From positions 14,632,001 to 14,696,000 of the forward strand of contig CM060202.1 in the NCBI GenBank assembly GCA_030562195.1: a DNA stretch of 64,000 bases, read 5' to 3'. Shown here in pieces: positions 44,017 through 55,637 of this stretch; position 1 is the first letter of the stretch; every line of letters begins with the position of its first letter. Position numbers and translations under genes: made by a program. Source of the stretch: Nipponacmea schrenckii (Eukaryota; Mollusca; Gastropoda; Lottiidae). A model generated the notes under the pieces. That model saw only the letters and a program-made list of their open reading frames with translations, was not told where the DNA came from and did not search any database.

Positions 44017-45528
44017 ATTCTGTAAACAAATATTTCAGTATTGATATAGTGTTCAATGTGTAAAGTGTTCTCTGAATCTGAAACCTGTTGCTTCATTATA
44101 ATGGAATCATCATATAGGTTGGTTAATAAGCTGGCGACCAGTTAACGTCCACTTCCATACAGAGCATTATATTAAATAGCTGTTTATGTAGGTACACACG
44201 CTTAGGATTACGCCATTGTCTGGAAATATTCTAACCCTAATTAGCACAAGACTATTCCCGGTAATTTGCATAGCTTTATTTGGAAGTGCGCAATTCCATA
44301 AGTCTTTTTTTCCATTGTGAATTTGATGAAGATGATTTCGTTTATTGATTTGAAGAAACTGTTTTTTATTTAAATTTTAAAATGATTGTAGAGTGTGTAA
44401 AAACCCTATTTATTGTAAGAAATGTTTTAACATGTTATCTGAGCCTTAAGGATGTACTCATTGCTGCATTAGGAATAATTGTAATATTTTAGCGTGTAAT
44501 TGTGTAATTGTTTTACGTAGAAATATTTTGTATCAAGTCGACTAACTAATATATTCACTACAAGTATCAGACTACAACGGTTTCTTTACTTACTTTTAAG
44601 GGTCAGTGAGTTAGACACTTTTTCACTCAAATGTGGGTCTAGAGACCAATTTTGACTAAAGCTTATAGTTGTTGATCGGGTGGGCAAATTAAAGGCCCCT
44701 TGTGCCTATACGTTAAAGATCCCTCGACAGTTGGAAATTGCAAAAAGAGTAGAGTGCTTCCGCTGCCCTGGCAAAACTTCCCTTATTGCATACTCCATGT
44801 ATATCATGTCAGTTAATCACAACACAACATTTAATTTCAAAATACAGTGTATATCACTCAGTTCTTGTACTAGATGAGCCAATACTGAATAAGAATAAAT
44901 AAGATGTTTGTTAAACTTTATGCAACTCTGGTATCCCTGATCGACTCTATAAACGACATCAGTTGGTAGTTAGATTGGTTCTTTTGGGTGATTCTACTCT
45001 GATGATGTGGTGATGTGAGAATTTGTAAGATCTGGTCGGGTCGGGTGTAGACATTGACAATAAGACAACGGTTATTTACAAGCAAGTGTATTAATAATAA
45101 AAGGAGTATAATCATATGAAAATATCTATATAAGCTTATCTTACTTCTATAGTGGGTCGGCTACCCGGCGGGAGCATCTATTTTTTGTTTTGCTGTCGAC
45201 GGGAATATTAGAACCTTCAAGCAGACATGGTTCTGAGAAGATGTGTATAAATTTGTAAGAGAAGCTTCTAAACAGTTCCTTTTAAAAAGAAGTTTGTTAT
45301 GATAAAATTGTTTTAATGAGTTTTGTTTTTGGATTGACCCTTAACTGTAATATTCATTTATTGAGCCCTTGAGTATCTTTTCGAAAGGGTACCAAAACTT
45401 TACTGTTTAATACTTTTAACTTACCTGGTTAGCCTTTAAATAATTTGTCATAGCTTTAATATTGTACTTAGAATTTAGGTCAAATAAAACAATATAATAT
45501 AGCATAATGTATAACTATTTATATGTTT
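44017..45528. other. Intergenic R3-R4
   Basis: No gene recognised. At 44690-44800 a stretch with GTTAAAGATCCCTCGACA and AAAAAGAGTAGA looks like a dispersed repeat seen in molluscs, from memory only. The end is the R4 promoter, with ATTTAGGTCA at about 45475. Confidence 0.4.
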
Positions 45529-45541
45529 AAAAGAGGAAGTA
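45529..45541 (+). promoter_or_regulatory. PU.1/ETS-type box of R4
   Basis: AAAAGAGGAAGTA, 83 nt before the R4 ATG, preceded by CTATTTATATG. Confidence 0.5.
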
Positions 45542-45623
45542 AATTAGAGCCTTGTAATAAAACATTATATCGAGTAATATATTTGATAAGAGAAGATCTT
45601 CTTATTGAAAATTACTCAATAAC

Positions 45624-45684
45624 ATGGAGTATAAATGTATATTTATATTAATACTTGTTGTTTATTTACCAGTTCTAATTGCAG
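45624..45684 (+). CDS. R4 signal-peptide exon
   Basis: MEYKCIFILILVVYLPVLIA, 61 nt, donor GCAG|GTAAGA in phase 1. Confidence 0.78.
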
Positions 45685-48600
45685 GTAAGAGATGTATATT
45701 TTATTTTCTATGATATTTACCTATAAGACAAGTCTTCATCATATAAATCTTTAAGACAAGTCCCGTGATATACATCTTTAATACTAGTCTCGTGATTTTC
45801 ATCCTATAAGAGAATTCACCATGATATATATCTTTAAGACAAGTCTCCATGATTATTTACCTAAGACGAGTGTCCGCAAAAGAAACCTATACGACAATCT
45901 CCATGACATGCATCTATATGAGAAGTCTCCATGATATACATCTACAAGACTAGTCTTCAAGATATACATCTTGAAGACAATTCTAGTGAAATCTATAAGA
46001 TTAGCTTAGCATCATATACATCTATAAAACTAATCCTAATAAGACATTTAGACTTCTCACTGCACATTAAGAGACAACAATTATACATTTATGAGACAAT
46101 AATCGTGAAATACATCTATGAGACTAGTCTCCATGATATACATTTATAAGACTAGTCTCGTGATATATAAGACTAGTCTCCATGATATACATCCACAAGA
46201 TAAGTCTCGTAATATACACCATCAGACAAGTCTCTTGATATGCCTACAGTAAATATTTGACTCCAACTTGCACCAAAATGGATTGTGAAGAGGTTTCCTA
46301 AAGTTTCATGTGTATCGGCGACACCGATAAATCAATTTGCACCATTCAAATTTTCAATCAGACGTCTGTGATTCCTGCAATTCCTATAAAAGCGTTTAGT
46401 GAGCCACACATCGAAAATGTATCATAAAGGCCTATTAGAATATTTTCTAATATTGTTTACATTAATGGCTTAGGTTTCCGAATAACGGCAGGTTTGAACT
46501 GAAAAATACGGAATTGGGCGTCATCCAATTCTGTTCAACTCACCAATGTGATCCCAACATTCCAAACATTCTAGTTTTCTATTTGATTTGTCATAAAACC
46601 TGTAGAAAGGGGTGTTTCAATGCATTAAATATACTTCAATACTTGATTTAGGCAGAAAATTTGTATTCCACGGTTTTGTTTAAATTACAGGTCAATATAA
46701 TTTAATAGGAGTACCTGAAAGTTATGCAGTGTTAAGTGAAAATTATAGATTAAAATGTGATGTTACAGATTCACCTAGTGGTGTAGATTTCCGTAGAAAC
46801 AATGTTGTTGTATGTAGTATGATAAACTGTGGGAGTCAACCAATAGATAATAGATATAAATGTGGATGTATAAATAATAACAACAAACAACTATATCTCA
46901 ATATAAGTAATATAAATATACAAGATGATACAACATGGTCTTGTAGAGGTAATTCTGGTAAACAAGGATCAACTAATGTATCAGTTTATTGTAAGTGGAT
47001 TTCCCTCCTACTTTTTCATTAAAAAATTCTTTTGTACAGGTTACAATTAACTATAATATATCTATTTGGAGAATATAACAAATGAACGATCTAAACATAA
47101 TATGCTTTACCTGGATAAGAAAACTCGCTGTTCGTTTTTTCCACAAACCTTATATTTAGATGTATCTGGCATAACAGCTTCTTGGCATTGATCTTTCTGA
47201 GATTAGCTGTATCCATTAACGAAATTAATGAGGCAAGAAGATATACACAAGGTCACCAGATTTTGAGAAAAACGAAACGATAAGCAGAAACTAATTTGTT
47301 TTGTCTCTAAACATAAAGTCAGTTCTATTGTTAAGCTTATGTGTTTTTAAACAAAAGAAACAAAATTATCAAAGTATGATATTTATAGATGAGCCAGAGA
47401 ATATAAGATTTAACCCTACTAGTGATAATATAGATCTTATAGAAGGAAAGAGTATGAGTGTCAACTGTTTAGCTGATTGTAAACCAGATTGTAACATCAC
47501 CTGGTCTAAAGATGGTTCAACAACAATTCTAAAAAACCCTTTATCACTTAGTACTAGAGATCAAACTGGTTCTTATACCTGTGCAGTTAGACATACTGTG
47601 TTAAATAAACAACTTACAAAGCAACTTAACGTTCAGATTTATGGTAAGTATATAATACCTAATTAATATGTACTAGAGAACAAACTGTTTCTTGTACTGT
47701 ATTAAATAAAAAACATAGAAAACAACTTATCGTTCAGAGTTATTGTACCTATATAATACAGAAAATACTAGAAAACAAAACTTGAAAAGTATCATATATG
47801 CTAACTAGATACCAAAAAAAAAAAAAAAAAAAAAATAACACAAAATCCGGAAACATACCACTAATCCATTATGTATTCCTACTGTAATCTGCAATGCTTT
47901 TTGTACGTCAAAGCGAAGATGCAATCATGTGTTGGTAATGGACTCCGTAACATCCACCGGATGGTAGCTCAATGTTATATTTGTCGTGCAGTTTGTGTTA
48001 CCTAAGAAATACATGAGTTGCTTCAGTTATAGATTTTAAAAGGAGTATCATGATAACGATACTTTTTTCTAATTTCTAATTTAGTTTTTACGGATTTTGG
48101 GCGCGGTATTCACCGTTAACTACTGAAATATTCAAGCTATTCGTTATTCTTAGAAAGGGTGCCAAAGCTCTAATGGTTAATTATATCGCCCTGTTTACTT
48201 ACATAGCAGGCTTCGTACATCAATGAAATCTACTTAAAATCATTTTTAAATCAAAAGTTAAATAAGAACAATAATTAGAAGTTGTTTAATTTTCATTTTG
48301 TTTATATTACAGGTCAATATACTCTAAGAGGAGTTCCTGAAAGTTATGTAGTGTTAGGTGAAAATTATAGATTACAATGTGATGTTACAGATTCACCTAG
48401 TGGGGTAGATTTTCGTAGAAACGATATTGTTTTATGTAGTATATTCTCTGGAAGTTGTCGGAGTACTCCACCAATAGATAATAGATATAAATGTGGATGT
48501 ATAAATAATAACAACAAACAACTATATCTCAATATAAGTAATATAAATAAACAAGATGATACAACATGGTCTTGTAGAGGTAATTCTGGTAAACAAGGAT

Positions 48601-51600
48601 CAACTAATGTACCAGTTTATTGTAAGTTGATTTCCATCCTACTATACCTTTACCAATCAACTGAATGCAACATTTGTGCGTAAACTTGAATAATAAGTAG
48701 TTTGCTTCTTACAACTTTTACGAATATGATTTCAAATACATCATTTAAAAAATTAAACATAATAAAGGTTTAGAAAATTAGTAATTTCGTCTTTATATTG
48801 CTACTGTAAATTACAAAACAGGAAAACGAACTAACTTTACATATATTTTCTGGATAAGGAACCTCGAAATTCTTTCCCTTTTTCTATCAGTTTCATTAAT
48901 ATATATCATGTTTATTTTTTATCAATGCTGAATGATTTCAACTCTTTATTTCGACATATGTCGAGTTTTGAAGTTAAATAATTTGTACACCTGGTTTCAT
49001 CTTTATTGAAAGATTTTTTCTAGATTAGGTTGTCAATTTGTTGAATTTAATTCTATATACCGGTAACTAATGTTAGTTGCAATAATTATGTTTCAGATAC
49101 ACCAGATATAACAAGTACCACATCTGATGCTGTAAATAACGAAGCTGATGAAGGTTCTGATGTTATATTTAACTGTAATGTTGATAGTAAACCTGTTTCT
49201 ACTATAACCTGGTCATCTTCTACTAGTACTGATACTAACACTGGTCAACAGTGGACATTAACTCAAGCTAAATGCCAGAATACAGGAATCTATACATGTA
49301 CAGCTAATAATGGTATTGGTCAATCAACTACTAAATTTTTACCATTACATATTAGATGTAAGTATTTAATTAGTCAGAATACTACTATAATCTATAAATG
49401 TTCAGCTAATAATGGTATTGGGCAGTCAACTACTAAATCCATTAAAATAAATACATATTATTTATTTAGTAATATTTTAATAAATCCTAACAAGGTCCAC
49501 CGATACTTAAAGAAGAACTGAAGAAAGAAATCAAGGGAAACATTGGAGAAACAGTTTTACTGGGAATAAACATAGAAGCTTATCCTGAACCAAGTTTTGT
49601 ATGGAAACAACTGATATCTGATGTAGAATATCCATTTGCTACAACTGAGAAAGTTTCTGAAAATAATTTTATATCCACATTAGAATTGATATTAGACAAG
49701 TCATCGTTTGGTTATTATATTATTACTGTTCAAAACCTGGGGAATTAAAATCATTGAACAAGGTAATGTTATATATATTCTTCCAACATTATACTTTTTA
49801 TATTATACCTACATTAAAAATATATCACTTTATAAAAAATTGTTAATGGTAGAACCCAGGGAAATTAAACTATTAAACAGGGATATATATATATTTTTTT
49901 CTATTTAGTATAATAAACAGAATTTGACAATAATCATTAATAGTATGGTGTAATCAGTGTATTGGAAATTAAATATAGGTTTACGTCAAAATAATTATGC
50001 TACTTACTTATATATTGGGAAAACCAATCTGTTCAATGCATGGGTGATAACAAGTCATTTTAATGCATTGGGACATGTGCACATTGGATACATGAAGTAA
50101 ATACTTATATTATATAAATTGAATTTATTAGTTTAAATTATTGACTATGTTCATTTATTCCATAGACTCGGACATTAAAGAAGAATTTTGTAACAAAACT
50201 AATGATGAGGAAAGAATAGGCACTGGACATCAGGAAGGTTTAGGTACTGGTATTGGAATTGGTATTGGAATATCTGTTGTTTGTGTATTTCTGGTTTTAC
50301 TGGCAATATTTATTTATAGAAAATATCATCCAGGTATTGATCTCATATATTTTAATATATAACGGATGAGGAATCGTAAAGAAAAGTCAATAAAGAGCAT
50401 GTTGCTCAAATTAATGATAACTTGTACACCAATATCTAGAAATACGTTGTCCTAAAGGGAAAAAAACAAATTTTCTCACTGCCCATTCAAAACAGAACTA
50501 CATGAAATTTGTTTTGATGAGTTTTCTCTTAATGAATTATTATTGTTTGATGTAATAATATTTAAAAGAATTAATAAAAATCTGACGATTAATTTATTTA
50601 AGTTCTCATTCAGTCCTAAACTTAACTTATCACATTTATCATAACATTAGTAATAAATAATACCAGATGTGATCAAGTTAAAAATGCTGTGTACGTTTTC
50701 ATTTAAATCTATAGGGACAGATATCTGATTTTTAATGATCTGAAACATATAACGGATACATGATATATCGCGAATGTCAAGACAATTCAAACTGAATATT
50801 TTTAATCTTACTTTGTAGCAAAGAAGAAATTACCAGAAGATAGGTAGGTTTTACTTTCTTGTCTGATCTAAAACTCTAGTTTTATTTTTTTACTATTGGG
50901 AAAAAATATCTATATACAATCATTTATGTTATTGCTATTATTGAAATTTGGATGGATTATGTAAAAAATGACCTTTCAGTCCTTTACTTAACATCTTATG
51001 TCCGGTTTTGATGAGTTAATTAAGTTTAGAAACATATCAACGACAAGATGATTATAATGTCTTGAAGGTAATTGTGGTCAAAACTAATAAAGACTGTCAT
51101 ATTAAATATTGTTCCTTATACTTATGAAGTCTTCTTGCGTTTCAGTTATGCAACGTTTTCAAATAGAATCCGAGAAGGTAAAATGTTTTATTATATTAAC
51201 ATAAAAATAAGACATAAAAGTCCACCTTGTTCGCTTTATTTCTGAAAATTGTCTTCCATTTTTTGAATATTATATTTCAACATAATAAAAGGAAACATCT
51301 AAATGTAACCAGGGGCCTGGTTTTCGAAAGTATCGTAAGAAACGTCGTAAGATATATCTTAAGACAAATTTTAAGACTATCTTATGACATGTAATAGAAT
51401 GTAAATCAAAGCTGTCTTACGATAGTCATAGCTAAGATGCTCTTATGACTGTCATAAGTGATAACATTTTCTATAAAAAGTAAAATTGATAGTTATTACT
51501 TAAGAAATATATTATCAACATTAAATGTTATTTGTTTATTTATTATCTTACACGATGTGTAATTGAGAACTGGGGTCATTAGCCATGGGCGTAAAGGATA

Positions 51601-52657
51601 GCCACTGATCCCTAAGAGCCAACCAATGTTAATCTCTCATGAGTTGAATAATTCATATATCTTTGAATTGGTCAGAATAAATGAATCGTGAGTGGCGCCA
51701 GGATACTTAGCAACAATGTTCAAAAACTTTATATTTGATTCACAAACTGCTTGAACACTAATAGAACGGTAGCTCTTTCTATTAACATAAAGATGCTCAT
51801 CCTCTGCTTAAATTCGTATGTGAGTACCATAAATGGCACCGACTACATTTGGAAAGTCTGTTTTTTAATGAAAACCTCTCATGATGTTGCGTAGTCCAGC
51901 CTGGTCAGTTGGCAATTTTTATATAGTCATTACAAACCCTCTTTAAACATGCAGTTACGTCACGTGTTATTTTGGAGACACTTGGTCTAGATATATTATG
52001 GACGTCCGCATTTACCATCTGAAAGCTTCCAGTGGCATAAAATCTGAGTGCAACCATGATTTGGAATGAAACTGGAAAGGCACGAGATCTTGATGTTGGC
52101 CTGCTAGGGCTGTTTGGAAGATTCTACATAAATCTAGTATCATTGGGGCACCTGAAAGTCTATATCTACATACTATTTGTTCATCATCCATGTAGTGTAG
52201 TGGATTATATCTGTCTCGAAATACTCTGTTTCGGCGTACGTTTTCAGCTTGTTGTCGAATGTACATGTAAACAGCAGCCATATTCTTTTATTCGCGTGAT
52301 ATCGAAGTTCTTATGATAATCATAAGTCCATCATAACTTTAGAGTCGAGAGCGTATCTTAAGATTACGATGAAATTTATGATTTATCGTAACTTAAGACA
52401 CTTTCGAAAACCCATCTTACGACTAAAATATGTCGTAAGACCATCTTAAGACATGTCTTAGTCTTAAGATACTTTCGAAAACCAGGCCCCAGGTTAGTAC
52501 GATGATTCCCTGCTATCTTGCACCTGGAACGAATGAAGTATTGATAATAATCATATAAGACCATTCCTATTGAATGTATAGTAAATATTTCTGTCTTACA
52601 GATAGAACATATGCAGATTTAAATACTCGTCCTGAAGTTTATGAGAATAATCAATAG
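45624..52657 (+). CDS. Multi-Ig receptor gene R4
   Basis: Signal peptide (45624-45684), A1 (46691-46990), B (47389-47643), A2 (48313-48621), D (49097-49357), E (49495-49762), transmembrane (50166-50333), microexons (50819-50843, 51146-51177), tail (52602-52657). This is the most complete R gene of the window; it lacks exon C. The SP-A-B-A-D frame is open. Exon E has lost 29 nt and runs into TAA at 49746-49748, so inclusion gives a soluble form, while skipping E joins D to the membrane exon in frame. The tail exon has a premature TAG at 52655-52657 that removes the last tyrosine motif. A Harbinger element is in the last intron. Confidence 0.7.
45715..46240. repeat. 28-bp minisatellite in R4 intron 1
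   Basis: About 18 degenerate units with GACTAGTCTCCATGATATAC, the complement of the R1 array, hence the same orientation relative to the gene. Much shorter than in R1. Confidence 0.8.
46241..46690. other. R4 intron 1, 3' part
   Basis: Holds the empty site of the R3 foldback insertion (CAATCAGACGTCTGTGATTC at about 46355-46375). No gene. Confidence 0.5.
46691..46990 (+). CDS. R4 Ig exon A1
   Basis: 300 nt, island GVDFRRNNVVVCSMINC; the conserved 3' part differs from R3 by about one base (NIQDD for NKQDD). Acceptor TTACAG. Confidence 0.75.
47389..47643 (+). CDS. R4 Ig exon B
   Basis: 255 nt, open: DEPENIRFNPTSDNIDL, SVNCLADCKPDCNITW, DQTGSYTC. Upstream leader-like sequence is decayed: the ATG of MKLV is changed to ATA. 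Donor TATG|GTAAGT. Confidence 0.75.
47644..48312. other. R4 intron between B and A2
   Basis: Contains a decayed partial copy of the exon B end just behind the donor and a run of 19 A near 47816. No further feature. Confidence 0.5.
48313..48621 (+). CDS. R4 Ig exon A2
   Basis: 309 nt, island GVDFRRNDIVLCSIFSGSC, then the conserved YKCGC part. Confidence 0.75.
49097..49357 (+). CDS. R4 Ig exon D
   Basis: 261 nt, open, very close to R3 D (TPDITSTTSDAVNNEADEGS, FNCNVDSKP, CQNTGIYTCTANNGIG). A 3'-half relic follows at about 49385-49440. Confidence 0.75.
49495..49762 (+). CDS. R4 exon E with 29-nt deletion
   Basis: 268 nt. The segment between two CAAAA repeats, present in R2 and R3, is missing, so the frame ends at TAA 49746-49748 just before the donor. 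A replication slip between the CAAAA repeats explains the deletion. Confidence 0.68.
50166..50333 (+). CDS. R4 transmembrane exon
   Basis: 168 nt; stalk DIKEEFCNKTNDEERIGTG with a single HQEGLGT repeat, then GIGIGIGISVVCVFLVLL and RKYH. Confidence 0.72.
50819..50843 (+). CDS. R4 microexon 1 (25 nt)
   Basis: The same sequence and borders as R3 microexon 1. Confidence 0.7.
51146..51177 (+). CDS. R4 microexon 2 (32 nt)
   Basis: SYATFSNRIRE, borders TTTCAG|TTATGC and GAAG|GTAAAA. Confidence 0.7.
51313..52489. mobile_element. PIF/Harbinger-type DNA transposon, defective
   Basis: Inverted ends GGGCCTGGTTTTCGAAAGTA with 3-bp CAG duplicated outside (51310-51312 and 52490-52492). Subterminal TCTTAAGA and CTTACGA motifs occur many times at both sides. 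About 1.18 kb, shorter than complete members. Inserted in the last intron of R4. Confidence 0.85.
51690..52281 (-). pseudogene. Harbinger transposase remnant
   Basis: The N-terminal part is open at 52012-52281 (FRDRYNPLHYMDDEQIVCRY is a hallmark of HARBI1-like proteins). Further on, the DDE core is recognisable as FPNVVGAIYGTHI, where family members have GAIDGTHI; the catalytic Asp codon is changed to TAT at 51829-51831. Frameshifts and stops separate the parts. Inactive. Confidence 0.75.
52602..52657 (+). CDS. R4 tail exon, truncated by TAG
   Basis: DRTYADLNTRPEVYENNQ then stop. The sequence downstream up to the old stop at 52700-52702 still encodes GDLKEYENISRN, so the loss is recent. YADL and YENN remain; YENI is lost. 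Confidence 0.68.
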
Positions 52658-52702
52658 AATACTGGAGATTTAAAAGAATATGAAAATATATCAAGAAATT
52701 AA

Positions 52703-54685
52703 ATATAACACGCTGTGATAATTCTGGTAATATCCCTAAAAACAAGCCATATTTGTACACTATGTGTTTACTATTAAAACATATTCTTTAGTGTTTTCTC
52801 TTGAATTGTGTGTGATATTAGTTTTTTTTTGTAAATGGTCAAGATAACCTCCGCTTTCTGCATATGATAGATTTGCTAAATTTGGATGCATTAGCTTTGC
52901 TGGTTTGGAATAGATCACTTCAACTACAAGTAATCAATCGGTAAAACTCTCTTTCTTTAAAAAAGTCAGATCTGAGCAAGATTTTTCCCAATAAAACATT
53001 TCTTTGATCCTTCCGATTGTCTGATTGAATAGTCTCCAATTATCCTCGATTGAATCCGGACTTATGGATAATGACCTCGGAATAAACTAATTGACGTTTT
53101 TAGTTTGCTTATTTTACCGTTTCTCACTAGATTGTTTGTTCCCGAAAGAGCCCACAAAGCAAAGTCGTGAAACTAGCGAGCACTCTCGAGCACTGACTGA
53201 TACCTTTAAATGGTCGGGTACAATAAAAGTATTCAGTTAAAGCAAGGTAACCGTTCCAAAACTCATGTTCGATCTCTCGTCCGTTATCTGAATAGCAGGG
53301 AAGCTAGACCAGTTTTATTTTCAAAATATGGAACAAAATGTTTACTAGGCTTGGTCGATGATATTCTGAATTATAAGATCAATTTAATTAAACTTTTACG
53401 TACAACTCCCCATATGTCACTCATTTTGGAGTATAACCAAAATAATGTCCAAAACCACTGCTCAAGAAAGCCGCCTTGCTTCTTTTCTATCGTATTTTGC
53501 CCCAACCCTTCGAGACGTTTTAATTTTACTGTGGCGTACAACTTTGATTCATATGTAATTTTGTATACTCACATGACATTAACCATAGATCATTAGGTAA
53601 AATGGCAAGCCTACTTGCGTATGTGGATAGGAAGAAACATAACAAAAAAAGTTGTTCAGAGCTCAAGTTTAAAGTTAAAATTCAAAAATAAAAAAGCATG
53701 TCGTATTTGAGCTTCCGAGTATCTGAGCTTCCGTATATTTGAGCTTCTATAGGAAGTAAGAGAATTAATCATCATATACCATTTCATTTCGCGAATATCA
53801 GTTTCGTCAAAATCAAGACTTTTTGCATAACATATATTCGTTTCATTGTATTCTGGAAAAAAAAATTGATTCTATAGATTTGATTTCTGAGATGATTTTC
53901 TCGAATTAAAGTTAAAATTAGTCCGTTGTACTAATATCTTAAATCCAATTTTAGCCCTTTATATTTAATTATCTCATATTCCATTGACTGTTGTTGCAAG
54001 GAGAAAGGCGTACATGTATATTATATTTTCAAAATGACATAAGTGACTGAGCTTCAGCAAAATCTAAGGTTTACCGTAACAAATTTAACTCTAAAATATA
54101 CAGATAAAAATCATTTTAAAGAACAGATGATTTGTGCTGTTTAACAACTAATTTCGCCTTTATAGTTTGATTCAAATATAATATCATTTGTCCGTCCAAA
54201 CAGTACTTCATGGAAGATGAGCTCGAGGTATCGCAAGAACGATTTTAATTTTAGCAAATTCAATCATATGAACCTTTGTGACATCCTTTTTTTTAATTAT
54301 CATTTTTCCATTAATTTTTATGGGCATCTATCACTACTATTTTTTTATATACATTGGACGTAGTTCGGCGATATTTCAAAGACCATTAACTAATATTTAG
54401 GCAATAGAATTATTATTTTAAGTAGTGAATATTTTATATTATATTCGTTTTATATCATTATTGTGTGTAATTTACATTTTTAACCAAGTATAGTTATCTC
54501 CCATTCACGTAAGGCTTCACTAGTACCCCATTTGATATGGCTCATACCAATTTATGAAAATAGACATTTAGGCCATCACCTTCAACATAACCTTTAATAC
54601 TAAAATTATCCTATTATATCTTAATTATTGTATTCTCAATATTATTATTGTAATCCTCAAAATTCCAGGAAATAAAGAAGCATAT
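52703..54685. other. Intergenic, nothing firm
   Basis: Almost 2 kb behind R4. A 128-codon ORF at 53210-53596 has no recognisable motif or paralogue and is most likely chance. Confidence 0.45.
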
Positions 54686-55089
54686 AATACTAACCCATCA
54701 CATATATCTGATACATACGGTGGCTGTTATACGCCACAGAATTTACAATATGCTTCTTTTTATATGTGGTAATGATTTTGACTTTTGAATTATAAACTTG
54801 ACTTTTCACCTGCGTAAAATACTTTCCACCTGGGTGAAAAGTCCAGACTTAAACAACAAATTTTTCGACTTTTCACCGGGGTGAAAATACTTTCCACCTG
54901 GGCGAAAAGTCTCGACTTAAACATCAAATTTTTCGACTTTTCACTGAGGTGGAAAGTATTTTACGCAGGTGAAAAGTCAAGTTTATAATACAAAAGTCAA
55001 AATCATTACCACATATAAAAAGAAGCATATTGTAAATTCTGTGGCGTATAACAGCCACCGTATGTATCAGATATATGTGATGGGTTAGT
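54686..55089. mobile_element. Long palindromic element at the border of block R
   Basis: Arms of about 155 bp (CTAACCCATCACATATATCT... and its inverse) with a centre made of two or three copies of a 60-bp unit with GACTTTTCACC and TACTTTCCACCTGGG. It adjoins the block R start exactly, and a piece of its centre is found at the L/M centre (24380-24415). Confidence 0.75.
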
Positions 55090-55637
55090 TCGCCTGGGTC
55101 AATTCGCAACTTGGTCAGGGCCTGTTTACTAATAAGGTAAACAGATAAAAATGTTTCTAACTGAAAGTCGTCAGTATTTTGGAATCGAATTCCAAATCGT
55201 TTTTTATAAATTGATTTAATTCTGAACATTATTGTCCACTTTCTCTGTTGCAGTCACGGAAACTATAATGATAAAAAGTAAACTTTGATAATGTAGTAAA
55301 TTTTATTGCTAAACAATGATCATGCCATAATTTACACTGAATGAAACAGCGTTGTCAATTTCATGTAAGAAAATATTTTAAAAAAGACCATAATAGTTTA
55401 ACATTTTTTTATGAATCACTCAAAGACTTAATGTTTTCTGGATCTACCAAGAATATAAGGCATGAAATGGGACGAAATTAATGTAGTGGTGAACATATTC
55501 GGATTTATACTCATTAACAGACAAAAGTTGACACATAAAAAAGTGAATTACAAAGAATTTATAAGTAAAAACTACAGTCTATATTTTTATTCTAGTCTGA
55601 AAGATGAGATCTTAAAAAGAAAGGAATATGATAATTT

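Noticed and set aside
44680..44877. 65-codon ORF with RVECFRCPGKTS
   Set aside because: Overlaps a probable dispersed repeat; the Cys pair alone is not enough for a zinc-finger call.
53210..53596. 128-codon ORF between R4 and block R
   Set aside because: No motif, paralogue, splice context or composition supporting a gene.
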